From contig JASAMV010006729.1 in the NCBI GenBank assembly GCA_030248065.1, positions 1-64,000 on the forward strand: a stretch of 64,000 nucleotides of DNA, given 5' to 3'. Position 1 is the stretch's first letter, and the number at the start of each line of letters is the position of its first letter. This document shows positions 22,501 through 33,589 of this stretch, in pieces. This DNA is from Rhynchonema sp. JSB1_4. Lineage: Eukaryota > Nematoda > Chromadorea > Monhysterida > Xyalidae. The notes under the pieces are model-generated. The model made no database searches and was not told where the DNA came from. It saw only the letters and a list, made by a program, of their open reading frames with translations. Made by a program: the position numbers and the translations under genes.

Positions 22501-25500
22501 ACCTCTGACGCCGACATGCACGTCCAATTTTCTTTCTGGTTTTGTCTTAGGCTTATCTGACCTTGCAGTCGGAAATCGGAACGCTCGCTAACAAACACCA
22601 TCTCAAATTGGGCAAACGAACGGCCGGCAGACCGCGAGCACCCGACGTGAGTGCGCTAACGCAGATACGCCAGCAACACGGCCTAATATTAGAGGCCGAC
22701 GGGAACGAACAACGCTACTTGATCACCACAAAGGAAGGTATGTGCAACAACGGCACTTCAGAAAATGGTCATTCTTTCAACGCTATCGTTGCTAAAACGT
22801 ACGGACAATAAATCCCGTAACGAACTGTAGGTATCGCGGTGCTGATGGGAGTGCTGAAAAACCAGTGGAGCGACAAGTTGCCGAGATTAGCAACGTATGA
22901 TGTGACGTACAAGCAGGGTTCGTGCCTCTTTGCCATTTAAAGGGCTCGGGGCCCCTAGCTCCAAGTTCTGCAAAAATACACCATTTTCTGGAACGAAAAG
23001 TCCCTCTACCTAGAGATAGCGAATCTCCAAGGAGCTGAAACCGTGTGCGCGACATACGCTCTTAGGATACTTTCCAACGGTACATAACAGTATGTCCTGC
23101 TACCCTTTCTTCGGTTATGTCCCGAGCCCTTTAATGACCATATCGTGCGAAAAACATAAGCTGTAATGTATGACGTTGACCCCAAAATCTTGAAAATTAA
23201 AGGCGGCGGAGATCGTATGATGCACACGTTCCTGGTGCGCATTCCGCAATTCCGGACGAAGGAGAACAAGGCTGTATGCAGAGCAGTGGCAGGCGTGTTG
23301 ACACACGGTACGTTCAATGAATATGGCTGTGTGGCGAAAAAATGAACAAAAAACAAGACAACATAAGCCACAACGCAATTTCCACAACTTAATTCAGGAG
23401 AATCAGCAGCCGAAGTGGAACGGGCCTGGATGCTGTTACAAAAAACACGTGAGTAAAAAATTAAGTTGAAAAACCAGGAATGCATGTTAGGATAAACAAA
23501 AACACAAGAAAGCGCACTTTACGTTGTTAACAAGACCCGACCTTGCAGTGCTCAGATGGACCGGTGAAACATTCGACTTCGAACGGGACGACATCCGTTT
23601 CGACGTCGTGTTGACGGACGGCTCGAAAGCGATAGCGAAAGCACTGGCCAGCCGTGATCTGCCAATCGTGAATGGCGCCGAACATCACGTAAGAACATCC
23701 TCATACTGAACGCAGATAAAAGTCACGTATAAATTGTAACTATGTACTAAATTGCAGTCACTGTTTTGCAGCTTTGTAAATCGCATGCTCGCGACAATAT
23801 CACAAACAAAGGCAAAGAAATTGTGAAAAACGCAGCGAATCCCGAGGATGCGAAGCTGGCAATGAACATGATTGACAACGCCACGAAAAGTACAATGTTT
23901 ACTTTAATTTATGATTGTACCACTGCACTGACACATAATAACGCACACTCCTAGAACTGTTCGGCTACACTACAACAACGTTGGGACACACGGACGTGCA
24001 CCACAAAGGAGTACTGTGCCAGGACAAGGAGGTAGTGCGCCGAGGCCTCGACAAACTGGTGGCTGACGGATCGCTCACGTACAAAACCACCGAGGGCACC
24101 ATCAACAGTGATTTGCAGTCGTACATCGAAAAGTAAGAACAAGTTCATAGCGAACATGGCCAGTTACAATTCTGTCACTAGCCAGTCAGAATTGTAACGT
24201 GTTAAAACTGCTTGCAGATACTGGTACAAAAGCATGGTGAACCAGTTGTCGAACGGCAAGTTCAGCAACAACGACGTGGACCCCCAGGTTGACTGACGGT
24301 TCCATTAATGATCATGTCAATGAAGCCCACGTGCAAACACGCGACCCATCATAATTGCTCAGATTCCGGACACGAACAACGACACCGAAAGGCACAACCA
24401 ACGCCTACAAAAGAAGAACAAGGAAACGGATAACGCCGCCGATTTTGTGACCTATGTGCAGAACTTTGCGTCGACAATCACCGAAGGACTGCGTGATTTG
24501 CAGTGCGAGACATTGGGAGAGCGACACAGATCGGCAATTGTGCTGTCTGACACTGCCAAGGCAAGTGCAGGATGAAAATAGTGACAGAAAAACCGAAACA
24601 TAATTGCGATTAATTGCAGGATGCTTTGTCGCAAGTGCCAAACTCACAACTGCCCATGGTGAACAGGAGCGCGAAGTTGGCATTGATGAACCTCGGCCGT
24701 AAGTTAACGCACACGATGACAAACATAGGCTCTCAATGTTCGCAACATTAGTGCTCCGATAGCTATTTTCAGCGCACATGATGTTCCCAAAAGGAGTCTC
24801 AGCGTCGCACTGGGCGCAATCGATGGTTGCCGGGCAAAAATGCAGCGAAGACGTGGTGTTCACATATTTTCACAGGGATGCGGGTACCGTGGACCCCACT
24901 GATGAGCCAATAACCGGATGGGACAGGGCCACGGCCGTCGCAAAACCACGCCCGGGCACCGTAAGTAAAAATGTAATAAGTACCAAACAGTATGTTTATA
25001 TGTTTAGCTGAACGGTTTTGTTTAGAACACCAAAACAATACATGCGATGATCGACAACATGTCCAACGAAATGATCGGCAAACATGGACCGACATCACTG
25101 CGTGGATTCCACTGGCTCCTGTGCAAATCGGGACTGAACGGCCGACCATGCGTTAACTTCCGACACATGAAATTCTGCCCTCATACGCAGGCAGTCGCGC
25201 AGCACTTGAGCTCAATGTGCAAAAACGAGACACCGTTCCACTTGTTGATGGTTAACTCCCATCGTTTACTTACGACAGCGTACACAACCAACCAACATTA
25301 AAATTTGCAGGTGCAAGGCGTCGAGAAACTGATTGACGCGCTACAACGCGACCAATCCGCACACAGCTACGTTCATTCCATCGAATTCCCGGTGACGAGG
25401 GCTGGAACGAAAGACAAGAAGGGTACGTTAAACAAGAAAACAGCCTTCAATAAAAAACAATTAGAAAAATGTAAACAAACAGTCCTCGCCGCGCAATGCA

Positions 25501-28500
25501 GGCCAAAAGGACATGCGGCGCACAACTACGCGCGGATTGCACACCGGGGTGAGCATTTGGAGCGAAGACGAGGAGGAACTGACGATGGTTTTGACCAAAG
25601 CAGGTACGTGCTGCGGAAGGGTGCTCTACATTTAAGGCACGTTACAAAAAAATGTATATCGCGCATCCACAGAACCACAAGGCGACGACGACAGCGATAG
25701 CGGAGTGGAAGAACTGGAACGCGTGCCGGTGAACGGCGGAGCCGATGCATCGGATACGCTCGATGGACCCGAACAGCACACAATGCAAGTTGCAATACAA
25801 GGTAATTAACGTTACTTTCCGCGCTGATGTCTAACCATAACAATGTCATGTACTCACTCTGAACATACTTGATCAGAGATAGAAGTGCCGATGGCAGCTG
25901 CAAGGACGCACGAAAAAGCAGCAAAACAAACAAGGCCGACTGTCAGCGACGCACGCAAGGCAGCGGCACAATTGACGAACCAGGTAAATACTACGAAACC
26001 TTTCACACACATGTGGTACTTGTACCACACATATAAGTTAAGCCAAATATAAGTTACCCCGAACAGCCGACGACGAAATCGAAAGCGGCCAGAACAGTGC
26101 GCACGTTGTCCAATGAAGACCGCGAACTGGAATCAGCCAACCTCGCAGAACGGCTGGGAAGTAAGTCCTGCCGCCCATGCAGCACGTGCTCCACCACAGT
26201 TATTTAATAATTTGACACGCCACTCACAACGTGAACGCACAAGAGAAACGTTCCAGTTCCGCCACGCCAGCCACCCACGCTGCCAAAAATGGACGCCAAA
26301 GTGCTGCACGACAGTCAGAAACCGGGAATCTATTCCGATTTCCCGTACTGCGCTCCCGAACTGGCTGAAAAGTCAATATACATGACATGTGCAAAAACAG
26401 GTAACTGGCACAAATTTGCAAAAAATGGCTTGAAAAATCACAAGAAATGTTCCATAAACGACGCGAACGGGGTTGCAGAAAACGCCGTCCGCCTGCAGCG
26501 TTACGAGCACAGTGAAAGGGTCAACCGCATGATGGTTCCGCCATGCGACCGAACAGAGCCGTACACCGCAGCGGACTGGCACAAACGGCCAAACATGGTG
26601 TTCTTCCCGATGAACGGCGGTAAAATATAAAGAATGTAATATAAAAAATTTAAGACAAAAGTGCTAAGAATCACAGTATTTCAGACGTGACGGACGAATT
26701 GATAGAAGCGTCCAAACAGCCCGGCAGACACCATCTGTCAGAGTGGCCTATGATCGTGACGCTGTACGATGCGTTTGTGTTGAACGAGGCCATCAATGCT
26801 GGCAAAGAACCGACGACAGCAAATACAAACGAACAAGTGACGTATGTGCGCGAAGGAAGCGGGGTTAGCTATGATTTGTTGCAAACTACTACCTAAATTT
26901 GCTACCCAAGAACACATGTTACAAAATTCATGGTTGAACCCCAGGTGACGCACATATTCAAACACGACGACCTGGAATTCGAATCAAAGTACTACCCAGG
27001 AATGACGGTGATGCAGGTGTTGCTGGCTCGTTGCGCAACCTGCAAGGTACATACCCTTCCACTACAACGTTTCACAGATACATGACAATATCAGGCGCAT
27101 AAACATGTACGTATCTGTTTCAGAAATTCCTTGTGCGCAACATGGACAAGCCGCCGAAGAAAGGAGATTACCGATGGTTCTTCGTGACACAAGAAAGCAC
27201 GATCAACAACGGCGAGTGGCATCACACGCTGCAGTTGGTGCATTGCAACAACGAATGTGTGTTCAAAAGGTACGGAATATGATGATATCACATAGTAAAA
27301 GATAAGTCGACGTAAAATAAATGGGAATTGAATTTAGATACCCGTACGTACACCTGCTGGATGACGGAGAGCAGGGCGACAGATACAAATGGGTGCACAT
27401 GCACGACGCCACCGCGCAGTACATCCAAAACTCGAACGCAAACGAGAAACGAAAAGTGCTGCGACAGCTGTTCAACATATTCGGCTGCGATTATCGCAAA
27501 TACGTCGAACCGCTGAGCATCGATGAGGAACACAACGGTAGGCCGTCGGAAGACTACGACCCATCCAAGTCACCGTAAAAGGTATGTGTGATTAATACGA
27601 TGAGATTAATAATTGAGAACGATAATTTGTGTGTTTTCTGTTTTTACGTCTTTTCGCTATATTTGGTCATCGTGACTTTTTGTTTGTCGCTCAATTTTTG
27701 TCCCTTGTCGGTAATCTCACCAATTATCAAATTGTGCGCGATCATATAATTTGTATGTACATAACACAGAGATTTAAATGAACACCACAGTTTGTTCTTT
27801 CTGGTTGCTACGGTTCTTTTTTCATGCTGGCTTTTTCTTTATCGCTGAAATTTGTGGTCCATCGCGATGTTTTTATGAATGATTAAATTGTGCGCGATCT
27901 TTTCATTTCAATGTAACACAGGCTAAAGTGAAAACCATAATTTGTGGCTGGTCCGTTACGTTTTTTTGCTGTTTTTCTTCCCGACTTTTCCTTTGTCGCT
28001 CAATTTTTGTGCTTGCAAACTTGTGAATAATCAAATGGTGCACGATCCTTTTATTTGTTTGTCTCGGGTCAAGTCTGTACGAATATCCACATAACTATAG
28101 TATGAACACAAGTTTATCACAATGAATGAACACATTAACAGGAAGCTGATTGTACTTTGTCGTGTATCCGTATGCATAATACACATCGGTGTAATAAAAC
28201 CCACACTGTATCACGGTCGCGCAGTGTGCAAACTTTTGGGCCACCCTACCCTAAAGTGAGATTAGGGGCGATGTGCACAAGGTGCAAGCGGTGCAAGTCG
28301 AAAATGAACCGTTTGCATAGGGGCGAGCTATACTTTACGTGCGCCCGTAATTCGCCCGTAATTCGCCCCTTCTCGCCCCTCTCGCCCGTCTCGCCCGTCG
28401 GGATGATTGGCCCTCTAATACCGCACTCTATTACGAATTATATTTTGCACTAGTGATTTCCAATTGAGTGTGCCGCACATACAGAAAACAAACAGTTTTA

Positions 28501-29281
28501 TGGCTTACTTCAAGCGGTTAGTATTGTAATACATATGCTGTTGCTGTCATGTTCTTGACCCGAAACTTGTCCGATCTGTGTATTAATGGTCTGATCTCTA
28601 TCTCTGAGCACTTGACAAATTTTGTTACAAGTTTTCAAACACCCATGCCGGTCAGGTGTGCCCAGTTTTCAAAGCACCACTGTGCCTGTACTTTCATTAA
28701 CTTGTCTGTTGTGAAAGTTTGAAGAAATCTGCTAAACCACCTTTGAGTTTCAGGTATAATCTTCGTGCTGCGCCTGTTACGTCTACTTCGCGTGGCCCGT
28801 CTACTCAAACTAGCGCGATACAGCAAATCACTCAAATCCGTTGCGGCTTCATTCGTTGCGAGCACTCACGATCTATTGATGTTCTGTATCCTGCTTGCAA
28901 CCGGAGTGCTCTTCTTTGCCACCGTACTCTATTTTCTGGAATGTGATACTAATCCGAAAATGAAGGTTAGGTTTTTGAATTATGGATTCGCGTCAAATTC
29001 TTACTAAATTAAGATAAATTTTCATTGCAGAGCATCCCTCAGTCAGCATGGTTCTGTGTGATCACAATGACTGTGGTCGGGTACGGAGACGTGGTTCCGG
29101 TCACTGCCGGTGGGTTGTTCTCTTGGACTTCATACTAAATCTGACTAGCTGATGTTTCACTCCAAATCGCGCAGGTGGCCAAATGGTGGCCGCATTCGCC
29201 AATCTGGCTGGAATGATGGTGCTCGCGTTTCCCATATCGATTGTCGTCGAGAACTTTACAATCGCTCATAATGAAGGATGA
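19547..29281 (+). CDS. Voltage-gated potassium channel (Kv), copy B, with giant transposon-bearing intron
   Basis: Eight exons (19547-19919, 20131-20268, 20429-20638, 20774-20851, 20975-21193, 28754-28965, 29031-29109, 29175-29281), all in phase, give 471 residues from the first ATG; a second ATG at 19654 is also possible. T1 is recognisable ([38 protein letters not shown]). S1 is [19 protein letters not shown] plus helix; S2-S3 follow; S4 is [20 protein letters not shown]. The pore is CVITMT with filter VVGYGDVVP: valine stands in for the filter threonine. S6 ends in [11 protein letters not shown], again without a PVP. The protein stops 9 residues after S6, so there is almost no C-terminal tail. 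The 7.5-kb intron between S3 and S4 contains a MULE-like transposon. Shared intron phases with copy A argue for tandem duplication. Confidence 0.92.
21788..22130 (+). pseudogene. Hydrophobic coding remnant inside the transposon, frame broken
   Basis: A plus-strand frame encodes [18 protein letters not shown], then a strongly hydrophobic helix around [16 protein letters not shown]. After about 21930 the open, protein-like reading moves to another frame with [18 protein letters not shown] and a second hydrophobic run. This resembles a small multi-pass membrane protein interrupted by an indel or by a missed intron. I do not recognise the family. It lies upstream of the transposase, so it could be cargo or a decayed second gene. 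Confidence 0.3.
22265..22507. mobile_element. hAT-like miniature element, CAGAGG family
   Basis: Ends are CAGAGGTCGCAATCGGGCC and its inverse. The interior is built from ggcccggcccg words followed by an A/T-rich core. Flanking 8-bp sequences are acgccggc (22257-22264) and acgccgac (22508-22515), a target duplication with one mismatch. Same family as 61217-61570 and 62807-63596. It lies inside the MULE-like transposon. Confidence 0.8.
22569..27579 (+). CDS. MULE-like transposase, multi-exon, with additional C-terminal domains
   Basis: About twenty short exons with good splice sites run from 22569 to a stop at 27577-27579. An N-terminal AT-hook-like [12 protein letters not shown] comes first. 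The MULE-type DDE core is visible: first aspartate in [10 protein letters not shown] (exon 22831-22917), second in [16 protein letters not shown] (exon from 23549) with the following [13 protein letters not shown], and the glutamate in [15 protein letters not shown] (exon from 24368). Further on, [15 protein letters not shown] resembles a SWIM-like zinc motif. Basic and acidic linkers follow, then unrecognised domains (from about 26250 on) with [20 protein letters not shown] and [16 protein letters not shown]. One intron after 24560 appears to use a gcaagt donor (GC-AG). It may be one or two genes; exon joins in the 25.4-26.3 kb part are uncertain. It cuts and moves the element's ends. Confidence 0.78.
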
Positions 29282-30313
29282 AAGTAGAAATGTTTCCAGA
29301 TGACTCCCCACTTGATTGAAAACTGTGATACGAAACGCACTTCTATCTTGACGTGTCCATGATGTGTAGTGATTTACGTTGTTTCATGCGCGTTGCATGA
29401 ATCTGAAAAGAGGCAAACTTATTGAATGTTCCGTCGTGTCATGTGCCAAAGATGTACAGTAAACAGTACCAGCTGCAATTTTTGGCTGATTGAAGCCTGC
29501 GCCTGCATGCTCAATACAAGAGCCGGCAAAGCATGCAGGCTCGGCAGATGCATCACTGTGTTTGCTTGTTTTATGAGACATAGGTTTCAGTGTATTTTCT
29601 CTTTCTGAGATATTTGATTGTCTTGAAGGAGCTCTTGATTTTCTCGAGTTTTATCGATTTGTAACAATTTTTCGCACAGTTTTTGTGGAACATTTACAAA
29701 AGAAAGAAGAACGTCTCATCCGGGACTTATCTTGCAATTGAAAAGTTACAGTTTTTGCGTTGTTCGTAACACCGATATAGGAATTTGCAACGCCTAAAGG
29801 GGCGATCACGGGCTCGTTAAAAATGTTACGCAACAACTGACCCGAAATTCTGAATCAGCGCCGAAGCTAGACCCCGGATACCAATTTTGAGCCAAATCGG
29901 TGACATGACATCAATTTGTGTATGAGCTCTGAGGTTTTTAGCAGGGCCACGTGACCTAATGAACACCGGATTCGGATTCTCCGACACGAATTACCCCTGG
30001 TCCATTTTGCACCATTTATGTTCCAACTGAATTTACCTTGGTCCCCCTGATATGAATTTTTGGACCGGAGCGGAACGTGTTGCAGGTGACTGCTTCCGTG
30101 TATACGGACGGAACTGAATAATGGAAACTGCATGCTAAAGGTTGCCTGATCAATCAGCTTCGGTAAGTAATCAGCGTTTTCTAGGCGTTCGGACAAACAT
30201 ATGGGAATACAACAATAACCTGTGACTCACAATTACGAATGAAAAGCTTGAGCATTTACCCATATTTTTTCTCGAATAAACACACTAAGCCTACAAATGT
30301 AAACTGTAACAAC
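29282..30313. other. Intergenic region
   Basis: Between Kv copy B and the lectin gene. No supported gene; short ORFs only. Confidence 0.5.
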
Positions 30314-31197
30314 ATGACCAAAATGAAACGCGTATTGATTCTCTATTTGCTGCCATTTGTTGTCCGCTCAACAGAGACGTCTTCTGACACGCACCAGTTG
30401 AATCGCGATTTGTGTCACAATCAAACGCAATTCAACCATAATTTCGGCTATCAACTGTACTATTTCTACCACCAAGGAATCTGCTACAGTAATCACGAGA
30501 AGGAAGCCTCTTGGCTGGAGGCACAGCGAGCGTGCACAAAGTTGAGCACACGTGACCTCGGCAAGGGGTCGCTGGTCACAGTTGAAACTTGGGAGCTTCT
30601 CGCAGTAATATTGTATGAAATTAAAACTTTTGAGGTTTGTAACAACTTTAATATCATGGTATTCGATTTGAATTGTGGAAAAGCAAAACAAAAAGCTTTT
30701 CATTCACTGTGCAGAGATCTTGGATTGGCGGGCACGCGCCTGAAGAGAGTGGATGTGATCAAAAAGACGACTTCCAGTGGGTGACTGACAACAGCACATT
30801 GCGGGACAACCTGTGGCTGTGGTATCAAGGTAACGACCAAGGTGAACATGGGAAACCTGATGGTTCAGGCAATTGCTGTCTGTTTGTAAGCTTGACAAAA
30901 ATTGGATTGCACAATGATGACTGCAATTCCACTCTGACGAATTTCATCTGCCAACAGTCGCTGCATGCTTCTGCTAATATCAGCAAAGCTTCACCTGATC
31001 ATGTCAGGTTGGCGGGAATTAACAGGATCAACATGCTCAAGATTGCTTTTGTGTTCGTAATCTTTACTGTTATTGCTTTATGCGCAATCGGTATGAGATG
31101 TGATGTTAAAGAAAAGGGCGTTATTGATCGCAAAACCGTCTACAAGCTCGTTTGCTTCAGAAAACCTTTTTTAACGTTCGAACTCAAACGATCCTGA
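30314..31197 (+). CDS. Single-pass membrane C-type lectin
   Basis: Two exons (30314-30634, 30715-31197; phase 0) give 267 residues. The start MTKMKRVLILYLLPFVV is a signal peptide; an ATG further upstream at 30239 is in frame but would spoil it. The C-type lectin domain follows: YYFYHQGICYSNHEKEASWL, ACTKLSTRDLGKGSLVTV, SWIGGH at the exon join, then GKPDGSGNCC and LHNDDCNSTLTNFICQQS, which hold the late cysteines. The two calcium/sugar motifs are only partly kept (KPD in place of EPN/QPD, HND in place of WND), so sugar specificity is doubtful. After the domain comes a transmembrane helix (MLKIAFVFVIFTVIALCAIG) and a short basic cytoplasmic tail. This type I membrane layout is less common than secreted nematode lectins. 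A role in surface recognition or immunity is inference. Confidence 0.85.
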
Positions 31198-31324
31198 TAT
31201 CCTAAACTTCTCAAAAATTTGTGCGTCGGTTCTTCCTCCAGGAGTGTTTTGTCGGCAAATTACATTTTCGTTATAATCTTGCTTATCAAAATAGAGTTTT
31301 GTCATAAAGCAAACGCAATACTTG

Positions 31325-31330
31325 AATAAA
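31325..31330 (+). promoter_or_regulatory. Polyadenylation signal of lectin gene
   Basis: AATAAA lies 128 bases after the lectin stop codon on the same strand, a reasonable distance for the 3' end. Confidence 0.5.
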
Positions 31331-31652
31331 ACTATTTTTTGATCTGAAAGTGTTGCTGAACTATACAATACTAAATATTGTTATAGGCAATCCGCCAGCT
31401 CATGGCACTCAACACACACAGGCTGCACGCTACATTACTGCCATCAATGAATGCCTCTATTCTCTGCAGATGAGTTGAAACATCCTCAAATTTTGCAACA
31501 GTGCAGAGAAGTGTTATATCAAGCAGCAAATGAAAACTGAATAAATTAAAAAGCGGTCATCAAAGTATGACATTCGCCCAAAGTGTACGTTTTGTTTAGA
31601 AAATGGCGTGTGCTGCTGCATGCGCTGTGCGTGTAAAAAGTGCCATGAGCCG

Positions 31653-32045
31653 ATGGATTGCCTATATAAGTTTATTTTCATTGTTTTATTGGTTTATGAT
31701 GTTTCAAGTGCACGCATAAACCTAAATGAACAGAAACAACTTCATTCACCCGATGTTTCACTTTCTACCGAGAATGATCACATAATTTCTTCGTCGTGTC
31801 GTGTCCCCACCATTGTTCCCCATTCCATCCGCTTGGGGCATCGCCTCAATGGGCACAAGCGATCGCGTCATTTTGCGATCCAGCAGCTGCTTCCTCATCA
31901 ACTGACGAATGTTCAGGAATGCTTCCGGCAGAATGAACGATGTTGGCTGAAACAACGGGTGAAAAATTTTTGCACCGTTCACAAAGGTTGGCTGATTGTG
32001 CTGCCCAAAGTTTTGCCACATGACATAATGTCTGTTTGCCTGTGA
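31653..32045 (+). CDS. Possible small secreted protein
   Basis: An ORF whose ATG at 31653 opens a signal-peptide-like MDCLYKFIFIVLLVYDVSSA, followed by about 110 hydrophilic residues with several cysteines and a dibasic KRSR site. Its stop codon is immediately next to the target duplication of the element at 32047, so the original 3' end may have been altered by that insertion. An antisense ORF covers the same bases, so the coding strand is not certain. No family is recognised. Confidence 0.3.
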   Translation: MDCLYKFIFIVLLVYDVSSARINLNEQKQLHSPDVSLSTENDHIISSSCRVPTIVPHSIRLGHRLNGHKRSRHFAIQQLLPHQLTNVQECFRQNERCWLKQRVKNFCTVHKGWLIVLPKVLPHDIMSVCL

Positions 32046-32046
32046 T

Positions 32047-33105
32047 CAGGGTTGAAAAATTTTTTTAATTAACGAGCTTTTTTCTTAAAAAAAGCATTGT
32101 ATTCTCTAATGTATTGTAGCATGCCGTACAACGTATTTTGATGCATCTAATGTCGTATGTCTGACATACGACCATCAAAATATCGATTACAGCCGGGCCT
32201 GGATCGCAGGATCGCCCATGCCGCCCCACACAAGCAGCCCCTTCCTTGCATGTAACAGGATCGACTTTGGGATGTTGGTGGATCGCCCTGGGGTGGTGGA
32301 GGATCGCCCTGGGGTGGTGGTGGATCGCCCATCTGCAGTTTCGTACATTTGGCCTAAATTACACTTTGGTTCACATTTCTCTTCCCATTTATTTATTCCA
32401 TGCGCGACATATGTATTCAATATGCATGACAATGAGAAATCAAGAAAATATCAGCACCCTTATAAAATTCATTAGACAGCCTGAACATGGAAATAGATAT
32501 CTTGAAAAAAAGAAACATAAAGCTGGATGACAATAATGAAACATCTAATGAGTTATAACTCACAATGAGTTATAACTTACAATGTTGTGTTAGTTAATCC
32601 GTTTGGATCAAAGTGCTGCACACTGTGTTTATTTGCTCTTTTTTTCGTCATTATCACAAGGTTTGCATCAAGAAGGCGATCCTACACCACCCCCAAAACC
32701 AAAAGGCGACCCAAAACCGCCCCGAAATCTTTATTTTCCACTTAACTCGTCAAAAACTGACAGGTCGATCCTGTTACATGGTAAATTCGAAAACTACAAA
32801 GAGAAAAGGCGATCCTTAACCGCGCTTTCTTACAGCCCAAATCTTGCGTGTCAGATCGACTTTGCGCGCCCGGTTTTGCACCAGACCTGCGTATATACAT
32901 GTGTAGTAGCATGCAGTAGTACATTATCGGTGCCACATCACTATAAAAGACCAGCACCGCGCATCCCTGTACGGATTTGGGGACAATACAGGGCGCCGCG
33001 GGTGGCCTTTTTGGGCAACTTTTTTTTAATAAAAAAAGCAAATCTGAGTTTCAAAAAAAATTTTTTTTTAATTTTTTAATTAACCACTTTTTTGAAACAG
33101 CCCTG
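32047..33105. mobile_element. hAT-like non-autonomous element, about 1.06 kb
   Basis: Begins CAGGGTTGaaaaa and ends tttttgaaaCAGCCCTG, inverted ends of the hAT type. The 8-bp target cctgtgat is duplicated exactly at 32039-32046 and 33106-33113. Inside are tandem units of ggatcgccctggggtggtgg (32278-32330) and an inverted pair, catgtaacaggatcgac near 32248 versus gtcgatcctgttacatg near 32763. No transposase is encoded. Confidence 0.85.
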
Positions 33106-33589
33106 CCTGTGATGAATAATGGAATGTTGTTGTTGTAACTTAGCGTCACCCCACTGCTTCATGTTCGTTTCACTTATTCTTATGTATTGCACGCACGTCT
33201 AGACCAATGAGCAACAAGTCATGTGATGCACTTGAACTACATTTGGTAGTGAAACACCCAATCACCTTTCGTATGAAACTTGTACATGTCCAACATCGGG
33301 TGACAACAAAGTGTGACGACTGTGAATAGTGGTGACGTGACAAAAGTTAAACTGAGTCACAATGCTTGTTCATTTTCGGTTGGTCGTGCGTGTGTGATGA
33401 AAAGACTAGGGCCGCACTCAGACAAACGCGAAAAGCGAAAAGTTCAGCACAACAGCAACTTCTTAAAGCGGGAAACCGTATATCTCATGCTTGCTTTTCT
33501 ACTACGCAGTTAGATTGTTCATGTCTAACGGTCACAAAAACAACGATCAAACTAGATAAACCACGTTAAAACTGTCAGAATTTATCTTT

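Larger units (their letters stand above)
21232..28412 (+). mobile_element. 7.2-kb MULE-like DNA transposon with G-rich inverted ends
   Basis: Ends are inverted repeats: the left starts GGCCATTCATCCCGACGGGC, and the right, read inward, starts GGCCAATCATCCCGACGGGC. Both continue into tandem gacgggcgag / aggggcgag units for about 45 bases. The host sequence ctctaat is duplicated on both sides (21225-21231 and 28413-28419). Inside is a multi-exon plus-strand gene with a MULE-type DDE transposase. The element sits in the S3-S4 intron of Kv copy B in the same transcriptional sense. The clean ends and target duplication suggest a fairly recent insertion. A smaller repeat (22265-22507) has inserted into it. 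Confidence 0.88.
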
